Assembly: GCA_002451155.1 (NCBI GenBank)
Contig: DKBG01000053.1
Span: 427 to 6,615, forward strand
Source: Ignavibacteria bacterium UBA6906
GTDB taxonomy: Bacteria; Bacteroidota; Ignavibacteria; UBA10030; UBA6906
DNA length: 6,189 nucleotides
Reading direction: 5' to 3'
This document shows positions 1 through 5,894 of the stretch, one piece after another (the first letter of the stretch is position 1; each line of letters opens with the position of its first letter). The position numbers were made by a program, and so were the translations under genes. The notes under the pieces are model-generated. The model did not search any database. It was not told the DNA's origin and was given only the letters and a program-made list of their open reading frames with translations.

Positions 1-1726
1 GGAAGTTCTTCACCGTGCTGAGCCAGTACAGAAGTGTCGGGATGTGTTCCCCGGCGTAGAGATCCCTGTCCGCCTGCAGAAGTGCCTGCGCGTGGTCGAC
101 CGCGGTAACATCGCTTCCGAGATAGAAAAGGCTCTTGATGACCAGTCGATCGGTCACATCTCGGCCGAGGTCTCCCCGGATTCCCAGGAGCGTTGCAGCC
201 CAGATCTGTCCGGCCGCGTGGACCGACAGGTCTCCAAAAGGATAGCTTCGAGAGTCGTTCGTGATTCTCCCGCTCCAGAACGGATTGTGTCCGTCCCAGA
301 CGAAAAGCCAGTTGTATTGAGCGTCATCGGGTTCCCATTCTCTGAGCGACCGTGAATAGGACGCTGCCCAGTAGTCTCCCAATCCCTCGCCGAGCGAGCC
401 GCATTCGCCGCCTCCCCACATCGGATCGATATTGTAATGGATCGCATGGCCGTACTCGTGCCATATGACCTCAGCGTCTTCGGCATCGTCGACGCCGCCT
501 GTGCCGAAGGAAATCCAGTTCCCGGAGGGGCTGTAGTGTGAATTGTCTCTTCCCTGATACCCGTGCGGATCGATCATCAGCCGGGTGAGTGTGGGAGAGG
601 AGAAACCCAGCTGCCTGAGACGGGCGTATGCGATTGACGCATGGTAATAGGCCATCACCGCCTCGAAGCCCGGCTGGCTTCTGGTATAGCGGAAGCCGTC
701 GGCGGTGGCTTCGCTGTACGAGGGCGGGTCGCTTGGTGATTCGATGTCGGTAATCGTAACCCAGGGGCCGGTCAGGGAGAACCCTCCCTGATCGACCATG
801 ATTGAATCGAGCCGGACGAGTGTTCGGTATGCCGTCAGCGAATCCGAATCGGCATCGTCGGCGTCGACAAACCCGGGCATTCCGTAGAACTGACGCGACT
901 TCCCGAGCGGAGTCCCCAGGTAGACGTAGCCGCTTCCGGAGACGGACGCGCGGCCGTCTGTCTGGTTGACAAACCGGTCCTCTCGTTTCAGCTCTTCTCC
1001 GGTAAGGGCGTCCACCAAGACTTCCCAGTCTCCTGCGGGGTCCTCGAGAACCATTGTCACGCGATACACGAGATGAGCGGTGCCATCATCATCCCTGAAC
1101 GCCATCAGCTCGGCTGCCGGTGGTCTGCCAACCGGCCGACCGGCCGCCTGCAGCCGGCCACGCGTTTGATCAATTGCCCGTCCGGCATCAAAGGCAGGAA
1201 GGGTGGCCGGCAATGTCAGACCCGGATGGCTGTTGTTCACAACCATTCCGACGCGGTTCTCGGCGTCGAGGCTCACGACGACATCTCCACGGTAGACAGG
1301 GATTTGACCAACAGTCTGGATGAACCGCACGTGGGTTCCCCCGGGGACAGCGTCTACGCGATCGGCGAGCAATTCTGCGTCGGTTGACTGAATACGAAGC
1401 AGCCCTCGATTTTCGTTGAGGAAGGAGCGCGCCGCCTGTTCGGGAGTACCCGCATACGGAGCAGACCTCACGTTGTAGAGTGCGCGGTGGAGACCGGATT
1501 GATCAACTTTCGATCGTGCCGTGTACGAGGCGGCTGACCGGGCGCTGCCGGGTTGCTTCCCTGCGTCCGTGCCGTGGCTCTTGAGCGATTGCGTCACGGT
1601 ACAGCAAAGACAGGCCAGACACAGGCGGACAATGAACCTGTGTGCGGTCTTCACTCTTGCGGGTGAGATATGGATCGCCTTTTTGGTGCGCATATCGAGG
1701 GTGCTCTGGAATATACGGCGGGCCAT
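1..1726 (-). CDS. Secreted zinc metallopeptidase, fungalysin/thermolysin-like (FTP propeptide), C-terminus cut by window edge
   Basis: Seen: an open minus-strand frame of 575 codons runs off the left edge. An in-frame TGA lies directly before ATG 1726. Residues about 31-45 form a short Cys-rich hydrophobic segment after a basic stretch, a likely export signal. Residues about 130-165 (QTVGQIPVYRGDVVVSLD) match an FTP propeptide, and about 218-252 (ending in DALTGEEL) match a PepSY-like propeptide. The catalytic motif HEYGH is at 423-427, with the third zinc ligand probably Glu447 in GEGLGD (446-451). His503 in VHAAGQIWA is a candidate transition-state histidine. Known: such enzymes are exported as zymogens and cleave extracellular proteins after propeptide removal. 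The spacing from second His to Glu (20) equals thermolysin, while the flanks look more like M36, so I leave the family open between M36 and M4. Start: ATG 1726 has AGGTGA touching it, which is too close for an ideal SD. ATG 1693 would give a more normal signal peptide but has no SD. Function is confident, start is moderate. Confidence 0.88.
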   Translation of the reverse strand, partial: MARRIFQSTLDMRTKKAIHISPARVKTAHRFIVRLCLACLCCTVTQSLKSHGTDAGKQPGSARSAASYTARSKVDQSGLHRALYNVRSAPYAGTPEQAARSFLNENRGLLRIQSTDAELLADRVDAVPGGTHVRFIQTVGQIPVYRGDVVVSLDAENRVGMVVNNSHPGLTLPATLPAFDAGRAIDQTRGRLQAAGRPVGRPPAAELMAFRDDDGTAHLVYRVTMVLEDPAGDWEVLVDALTGEELKREDRFVNQTDGRASVSGSGYVYLGTPLGKSRQFYGMPGFVDADDADSDSLTAYRTLVRLDSIMVDQGGFSLTGPWVTITDIESPSDPPSYSEATADGFRYTRSQPGFEAVMAYYHASIAYARLRQLGFSSPTLTRLMIDPHGYQGRDNSHYSPSGNWISFGTGGVDDAEDAEVIWHEYGHAIHYNIDPMWGGGECGSLGEGLGDYWAASYSRSLREWEPDDAQYNWLFVWDGHNPFWSGRITNDSRSYPFGDLSVHAAGQIWAATLLGIRGDLGRDVTDRLVIKSLFYLGSDVTAVDHAQALLQADRDLYAGEHIPTLLYWLSTVKNF

Positions 1727-1755
1727 TCACCTAGGGAAGTGTTGTCGGTCACTAG

Positions 1756-1761
1756 ATTGTA
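1756..1761 (-). promoter_or_regulatory. Candidate -10 box for the metallopeptidase gene
   Basis: On the minus strand these bases read TACAAT, five of six matches to the sigma-70 consensus TATAAT. Transcription would start near 1749 and leave a leader of about 23 bases before ATG 1726. The element 17 bases further upstream (1779-1784, GCGGCA) matches TTGACA at only three positions, so the -35 is weak or absent. Placement downstream of a likely terminator makes a separate promoter plausible. Confidence 0.35.
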
Positions 1762-1804
1762 GAATGTCACGATGGATATGCCGCGGGGATGGCTAAATTG
1801 GACC

Positions 1805-1851
1805 AAAAACAGTGTGTGCGTCACCGGGGCGTATTCATCGGTGACACACAC
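1805..1851 (-). terminator. Probable intrinsic terminator of the leftward renalase-like/beta-helix operon
   Basis: Arms 1812-1826 and 1839-1851 are complementary over 13 base pairs with a two-base bulge (1819-1820) and a 12-base loop. On the minus strand the stem is followed, after two bases, by five T residues (1805-1809). It lies 43 bases past the TAG stop of the beta-helix gene. The stem is long, but the T-tract is short and followed by GG, so efficiency is uncertain. A smaller imperfect hairpin (1851-1870) abuts it on the stop-codon side. Confidence 0.6.
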
Positions 1852-1893
1852 GTGGGTGGCGTTCCACACGCAAGCAGGAGCGAGGGTCGCGGC

Positions 1894-4167
1894 CTACCGC
1901 GCGGGCTGTCTGAACCGGTCCATCATGAGTCCCATCGATTTCAGGGGGAGCGGCTCAAAGCCGATCGATGAGACGGCGGAAGTATCGCTCAGCGTGAGGG
2001 TTCGTGTGGCGGGATCGAACGAGCCGGGAGCGCGAGCGAGAATCGTGTTGCGGGCAAGAACGCCGGCGGAATCCTTATCGGCCCGTTTCAGGACTTCGTA
2101 TCCTTCATTCATGTCGATGTTCAGGTAGTACGGATCCCATCCTGTTTCGCCCGCCTTCCGCCTGCGGACGAGATCCGGATCGGCGATCAGATTGTTGCTG
2201 AGATCAACCACGGAGAAGTCGAACGCCAGGAAATCATAGATGTCCAGCCATCGCCCCCCCCAGGAAATATTTCTGACAATGCGGTTGTACTTCGGGACAG
2301 CCGTTTCCCCGTCGTACATGCGAAGCAGTCCGGGATAACGGGTGCTGTAGGGCGGACGATCGAAATGGACTTCCGCCATCTGGTCGAAGAGTTCTGTCCG
2401 ACTTCCGTCGAAGTAATAGCCGGCCCAGCCGAGGCCGCGCGCGTCCACATGCACCGAGGGCTCGCACTCGATGTAGATATTGTTCTCAACCAGGTTGTTC
2501 CGCCCGCCGCCTATCAGTGTGGCGCGCCCCGCCCGATAGAAGAGGTTTCCGTACACGTGAAAACCGGAGGCCCAGTCGTCGAGGTAAACTCCCATCACCC
2601 CATGCAGGCCCGGACCTTTGAGATCGTGGAGGTAGTTGAAACGGATCACGTTCCCCTGCCAGGTCCAGTTTCGGCCCGTGTGGAATGCTCCGGCATCTCC
2701 GGTCTCCTGTGTCACATGATGTATTTCATTATACTCGAGAGTATGATCGTTCCCTCGAAGGTAGATCGCCTCAAAGGGGGCGTCATGGATAAGATTATGG
2801 TCCAGCCGGCTTCCGACGCCGTCCACAATAAGCGCGTAGCAGCCGGTCCGCATCCACCGGCCGAAGTGGTGAATATGGTTGTTTGAGGCGTAGTGTCCCG
2901 CCGGCGCCAGGGTCACGCGGTCGCCGCCTCGCAGAGTGATCCCTCCGAGGGACATCTCCGATATGTCGCAGCTTTGAACGCCGTGCAGAATACCCCCATC
3001 GATCAGGACCGCGTCTCCTCCGAGGTTTCGGAATGTGCATCCTGCGAAGAGATCGGCCCGGCCCCCCCGGATGATTGCGCCGGTGGTGCGACCGAATTCG
3101 AACGTAATGCCCTGGAATGCGACATGGTCACATTCCTCAAGCGTGATGAAAGGTTCCGGGAGGACAGAGACGACCACATCCTGCGGCTGAAACCGTGCGG
3201 GAGGCCAGAAGTACAGTTTTCCGGCCCGCCTGTCGAGTATCCACTCTCCGGGCCTGTCAAGTTCCTCGAGGATATTGAGGAAGTAGTACCGCTGGTTCTT
3301 TGTGTACCCGTAACCGTGGTACGGCGGAGCGAGTATGATCTCATGCAATGCTGTGTCTATTGCGCTGACCGCCTGGTAGCTGTCACTCCAGTCAAACGTC
3401 CAGTACCCGTGCAGATAGACCGCGTTGTCCTTCGACCAGCCAGTGGGCCGTTCTCCGTCATACCGGAGTTTCCCGTAGTGCCGTCCTGCCGGGACGCCAT
3501 CGAACCTTTTCTCTCTCTCCAGACCTGCGTGGAACATGGAATCCCCGGACTGGGGCACGTCGGCGATCGTTAACCAGCCGGCGTTGGGCCACCGGGCGAG
3601 GGCCATTCGCTCGCCCTTGAAGAACAGTTCCATTCCGGGGCTGCCCCGCTGGGGGATTTCACCGAAATCAGTGAGGGCGGATGTATTCAGATCGACGACA
3701 AAGATCGAGTCGCGGATGGCCGGTCGGATGCGGGATGCGACGGAGGAATCGCGGATCGGCGAGAAGACCCCGGGGGAGCGCCCGCCGGTGAACACTGCCC
3801 GCTCGGACCCATAAGCACGCCAGGTGATGGTGAGACTGTCGTTGCCGCTCTCGTTCCGGGTGAACTTCAATCCTCTGGTGAGAGGGTAGACTCCGGCTCT
3901 GAACATCACGGACACAGATCCACGCATGCCGGGAGTACGGGAGAGCATCTCCCTGACAATGGCCTGCGCCCGCGCGGGAGTCAGGAGGGGGCCGTCCCCC
4001 TTTTCGGGATCGGGAGCGGTGAGAGTTCCTGACCACCCGTCATTCCCTGATGGCGAAACATAGATAATCTTCTCCAGGTTTCCGGGCTGGCTCTGTGCTG
4101 TCATCGGGAGGACCAGGAGAAAGGGGAGGAGGCGGCAGATTGTGTGACGGGTCATTGATCGTTCCAT
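1894..4167 (-). CDS. Exported right-handed parallel beta-helix protein, GH141-like putative glycoside hydrolase
   Basis: Seen: 757 codons ending in TAG. ATG 4167 is chosen because AAGGA (4176-4180) sits 8 bases upstream. Longer versions of the frame run into the preceding gene and lack a signal at their N-terminus. Residues 8-26 are a signal peptide with likely cleavage after AQS (24-26). The mature N-terminus carries IYVSPSGNDGWSG (35-47), typical of large beta-helix carbohydrate-active proteins. A middle region with ELFFKGERMALARWPN and WILDRRAGKLYFWPP is followed, at about 330-600, by beta-helix turns rich in N-x-I/H-H and GG motifs. Acidic segments ETGDAGAFHTG (about 485-495) and GVYLDDWASG (about 515-525) are candidate catalytic or ligand sites. 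Known: GH141 includes alpha-L-fucosidase and xylanase activities, and related beta-helix proteins act on complex plant or algal glycans. Inferred: a periplasmic or secreted glycan hydrolase; substrate unknown. Translationally coupled to the renalase-like gene just upstream. Could also be an uncharacterised non-GH beta-helix protein. Confidence 0.85.
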   Translation of the reverse strand: MERSMTRHTICRLLPFLLVLPMTAQSQPGNLEKIIYVSPSGNDGWSGTLTAPDPEKGDGPLLTPARAQAIVREMLSRTPGMRGSVSVMFRAGVYPLTRGLKFTRNESGNDSLTITWRAYGSERAVFTGGRSPGVFSPIRDSSVASRIRPAIRDSIFVVDLNTSALTDFGEIPQRGSPGMELFFKGERMALARWPNAGWLTIADVPQSGDSMFHAGLEREKRFDGVPAGRHYGKLRYDGERPTGWSKDNAVYLHGYWTFDWSDSYQAVSAIDTALHEIILAPPYHGYGYTKNQRYYFLNILEELDRPGEWILDRRAGKLYFWPPARFQPQDVVVSVLPEPFITLEECDHVAFQGITFEFGRTTGAIIRGGRADLFAGCTFRNLGGDAVLIDGGILHGVQSCDISEMSLGGITLRGGDRVTLAPAGHYASNNHIHHFGRWMRTGCYALIVDGVGSRLDHNLIHDAPFEAIYLRGNDHTLEYNEIHHVTQETGDAGAFHTGRNWTWQGNVIRFNYLHDLKGPGLHGVMGVYLDDWASGFHVYGNLFYRAGRATLIGGGRNNLVENNIYIECEPSVHVDARGLGWAGYYFDGSRTELFDQMAEVHFDRPPYSTRYPGLLRMYDGETAVPKYNRIVRNISWGGRWLDIYDFLAFDFSVVDLSNNLIADPDLVRRRKAGETGWDPYYLNIDMNEGYEVLKRADKDSAGVLARNTILARAPGSFDPATRTLTLSDTSAVSSIGFEPLPLKSMGLMMDRFRQPAR

Positions 4168-4171
4168 GGTA

Positions 4172-5152
4172 TTAGTCCTTGAGAAGAAGTGCCGCGGCGT
4201 CGAGTCCCGAGAGGGCTGCTCCCTCGATGCGGGGTCCGCCGAATGCGTCACCGGCAAAGAGCAGTGGCGGCTCTGCCCGCGCGAGAAGTGCCCTTGATGG
4301 AGCGACGGAGCGTGGCTCCGCATACCTCCACCGGTGGATCTGCGTTTCGATGATTGTTGACCCGCACCAGTGTTCTATGTCAGAGCGTACAGCTGAAATG
4401 ATCTGGTCATCGGGGGCCTCGAACATCAGCTGGCTGAAGTCAGGCGTCATATGCACTGTCAGCGCAGCCGTGGGGGAAATGCCCTTCATCTGGTTGTCTG
4501 CGATCCAGCGAACCGGCCCATCCGGCATCTGAATACCGCCTGGCGGAGGGATGGTGCTGGGGCCGTCGAGAACGCACAACAGGGCGATGCACGGGTCATA
4601 GCGGATCGCACGAAGCGTCGTCAGGTGGTCTGACGGAAAGGGATACCGTCCTGATTCGAACAGAGCCAGACTCTGTGGGACCGGTGACGTCAGGAGAAGG
4701 CTTTCGGCGCTGAACGTCAGTCCCTGATCGGTGACACAGTCCCAGCGGCCGGATGTTACCATAGCGCGGAGGACTCGCTGACCTGGCTTGACGTCAAGCC
4801 CGCGTGCAAGTTCCTTCGGGATGGCAGTCATGGAGGGGACTGATCGGTACCGTACCCGATGTGCTCCGGGAGATTCGCTCTCCGCACCCGAAGAGCTCTC
4901 AAACCAGGGGACAATCAGACCTGCAGCGGCCCACGCGCGCAGAAGGGAAGCGAACTCCTCCGTGCTGGCTGTCAGGAACTGCGCACCATGGTCAGCAATC
5001 GAATTCCCGATCCGCCGCGTCGCCATTCGGCCGCCCACTCCCCGGCTCTTCTCGAGGATGGTGATTTTGACGGAATTCGCCTGCAGTGTGCGTGCGGCGA
5101 GCAATCCACTGAGGCCGGCGCCGACGATGATGCACGATGATGGGCGTTTCAC
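4172..5152 (-). CDS. Renalase-like FAD/NAD(P)-binding oxidoreductase (amine oxidase fold)
   Basis: Seen: 326 residues from GTG 5152 to TAA 4172-4174. The N-terminus has the dinucleotide-binding Rossmann motif GAGLSG (11-16), Glu34 at the end of the second strand (ILEKS) for the ribose, then GVGGRMATRR (38-47) and DHGAQFLT (54-61). The C-terminus has LLFAGDAFGGPRIEGAALSG, the usual FAD-closing segment of this family. No signal peptide or membrane segment, so it is cytoplasmic. Known: bacterial renalases oxidise inactive dihydro-isomers of NAD(P)H with oxygen, returning usable NAD(P)+. The length fits the family. Start: GTG 5152 has GGGAG seven bases upstream, while an in-frame TTG at 5203 lies in the predicted promoter and would add a 17-residue Pro/Arg-rich tail. 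It is the first gene of a two-gene leftward operon with the beta-helix gene. The exact substrate is inference. Confidence 0.88.
   Translation of the reverse strand: MKRPSSCIIVGAGLSGLLAARTLQANSVKITILEKSRGVGGRMATRRIGNSIADHGAQFLTASTEEFASLLRAWAAAGLIVPWFESSSGAESESPGAHRVRYRSVPSMTAIPKELARGLDVKPGQRVLRAMVTSGRWDCVTDQGLTFSAESLLLTSPVPQSLALFESGRYPFPSDHLTTLRAIRYDPCIALLCVLDGPSTIPPPGGIQMPDGPVRWIADNQMKGISPTAALTVHMTPDFSQLMFEAPDDQIISAVRSDIEHWCGSTIIETQIHRWRYAEPRSVAPSRALLARAEPPLLFAGDAFGGPRIEGAALSGLDAAALLLKD
4176..4180 (-). promoter_or_regulatory. Ribosome binding site of the beta-helix gene, inside the end of the preceding gene
   Basis: The minus strand reads AAGGA, eight bases before ATG 4167. It lies within the last codons of the renalase-like gene, whose TAA stop (4172-4174) falls between this site and the start. 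This decides the start at 4167 and implies that ribosomes finishing the upstream gene can reinitiate directly. Confidence 0.75.
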
Positions 5153-5159
5153 AGATACT

Positions 5160-5164
5160 CTCCC
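5160..5164 (-). promoter_or_regulatory. Ribosome binding site supporting GTG start at 5152
   Basis: The minus strand reads GGGAG, followed by seven bases and then GTG. It decides the start of the renalase-like gene in favour of 5152 over the upstream TTG at 5203. The site is one half of a small palindrome, CTCCC-G-GGGAG on the plus strand (5160-5170). Confidence 0.6.
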
Positions 5165-5180
5165 GGGGAGCGTGAACCTG

Positions 5181-5210
5181 AATGTACGCTGCCGGGGGGG
5201 CAAATGTCAA
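5181..5210 (-). promoter_or_regulatory. Sigma-70-type promoter for the renalase-like/beta-helix operon
   Basis: On the minus strand a perfect TTGACA (5205-5210) is followed by 18 bases and TACATT (5181-5186), four of six matches to the -10 consensus. Transcription would begin near 5174, about 21 bases before GTG 5152, with the GGGAG ribosome binding site inside the leader. Position and spacing agree well with the chosen start codon. Confidence 0.55.
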
Positions 5211-5212
5211 CG

Positions 5213-5241
5213 TTGCTGTCTCTCCCCGGATCTCCTATATT
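5213..5241 (+). promoter_or_regulatory. Candidate promoter for the DUF985 cupin gene
   Basis: TATATT (5236-5241) is a good -10 candidate. TTGCTG (5213-5218) lies exactly 17 bases upstream but matches the -35 consensus only in TTG. The start of transcription would be near 5248, 25 bases before ATG 5273. It is nearly back to back with the leftward promoter, whose -35 ends at 5210. Confidence 0.4.
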
Positions 5242-5272
5242 ACTGTCTATCCCTGACTCTTGGACATCCATT

Positions 5273-5779
5273 ATGCGCAATGCGGAGTACTGGAAACGAC
5301 AGCATACCCTCCAGGCTCATCCGGAGGGTGGATTTTTTCGCGAGGTGTACCGGTCGTCCGATCTTCTCCCGGGTCAACTTCTTTCCCCGCCGCGGGTCGG
5401 TGAGCGAAATCTGATGACGCAAATCCTCTACCTGCTCGCCGCGCCTGAGGTCTCACTCCTTCATCGGCTGACGTCGGCTGAGGCCTGGACGTTCATCGAG
5501 GGGGATCCACTCTCTCTGCACATGATCGATTCGGAGGGGAGACGGTCCGAGCGTGTGCTCGGACTAAATCCCGATGCCGGCCAGGGTCTTACTGTCGTTG
5601 TCGAGCGCGGCTGCTGGTTTGGTGCGTCGCTCGACACCGGGGGGGCGTTCGCGCTGGTTACGTGCGCGGTGGTACCAGGATTTGACTTCCGTGACTTTGA
5701 GATCGGGAAGCGGGAAGCGTTGCTCGCTCTCTACCCGCGACATGCAGATCTGATCATCCGTCTGACAAGAGCGATTTGA
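5273..5779 (+). CDS. DUF985 (Cupin_5) family cupin protein
   Basis: Seen: 168 residues ending in TGA 5777-5779. The family signature opens with AEYWKRQHTLQAHPEGGFFREVYRS broken across 4-28, of which HPEGGFFREVYRS is the most diagnostic. It continues with LLHRLTSAEAWTFIEGDPLSLH (62-83) and ends with VVPGFDFRDFEIGKRE and YPRHADLIIRLT. Candidate metal ligands or pocket residues are His64, Glu70 and His83. Members usually have about 150-170 residues, which fits. An earlier in-frame ATG at 5204 would add 23 residues that do not resemble the family and would place the start upstream of the predicted -10 box, so ATG 5273 is preferred even though its SD (GGA, eight bases upstream) is weak. No signal peptide, so cytoplasmic. 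The family is structurally a cupin with no firmly established general reaction. Divergent to the renalase-like gene and probably sharing control sequences with it. Confidence 0.88.
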   Translation: MRNAEYWKRQHTLQAHPEGGFFREVYRSSDLLPGQLLSPPRVGERNLMTQILYLLAAPEVSLLHRLTSAEAWTFIEGDPLSLHMIDSEGRRSERVLGLNPDAGQGLTVVVERGCWFGASLDTGGAFALVTCAVVPGFDFRDFEIGKREALLALYPRHADLIIRLTRAI

Positions 5780-5780
5780 T

Positions 5781-5802
5781 GGGGATGACGAGAGCCGTCC
5801 CC
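5781..5802 (+). repeat. Small hairpin directly after the cupin stop codon, possible weak terminator
   Basis: GGGGATG (5781-5787) can pair with CGTCCCC (5796-5802), with one G-U pair and an eight-base loop. It starts one base after the TGA stop. No T-run follows, so it is not a classical intrinsic terminator and may only protect the 3' end of the mRNA. Confidence 0.3.
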
Positions 5803-5858
5803 GAGTGAGATCGGATGTCGGCGCTTGCGGGCTGGAATTCCGGCTGCCTGTGCGTTTC

Positions 5859-5881
5859 ATCAGGCGCTTTACCCTCCTGAT
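5859..5881. repeat. Inverted repeat in the convergent gap
   Basis: ATCAGG (5859-5864) and CCTGAT (5876-5881) form a perfect six-base inverted repeat around an 11-base spacer, 14 bases past the stop of the YjbQ-like gene. Neither strand shows a T-tract after it. It may be a weak bidirectional 3' structure between the two convergent genes; the rest of the 115-base gap shows nothing else I can name. Confidence 0.25.
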
Positions 5882-5894
5882 CCACCCCGCGCCC

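Noticed and set aside
1521..1869. Several short frames on both strands around the peptidase start and the intergenic gap
   Set aside because: They overlap the signal-peptide region of the peptidase or the terminator stem, lack ribosome binding sites and resemble no protein family.
2365..3573. Two long plus-strand frames (2365-2886 and 2893-3573) opposite the beta-helix gene, in the same frame with a single stop between them
   Set aside because: They are codon-aligned with the real minus-strand gene, so they stay open simply because that gene rarely uses TTA, CTA or TCA codons. Their translations show no recognisable domain and no good ribosome binding site.
4168..4323. N-terminal extension of the beta-helix gene to an upstream start at 4323
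   Set aside because: It lies inside the renalase-like gene, is low-complexity His/Ser/Arg-rich and would bury the signal peptide. ATG 4167 has a well-spaced AAGGA and a normal signal peptide.
5153..5203. TTG 5203 as start of the renalase-like protein
   Set aside because: It overlaps the predicted promoter and adds a Pro/Arg-rich stretch before the Rossmann motif. GTG 5152 has a GGGAG site at good spacing.
5204..5272. ATG 5204 as start of the cupin protein
   Set aside because: The 23 added residues do not fit the family and the codon lies upstream of the predicted -10 box. Its preceding G-run is only three bases away.
4788..5414. Plus-strand frame of about 208 codons spanning the renalase-like gene end, the promoter region and the cupin start
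   Set aside because: It crosses two well-supported genes in the wrong frame and strand and shows no domain; it is a by-product of GC-rich coding sequence.
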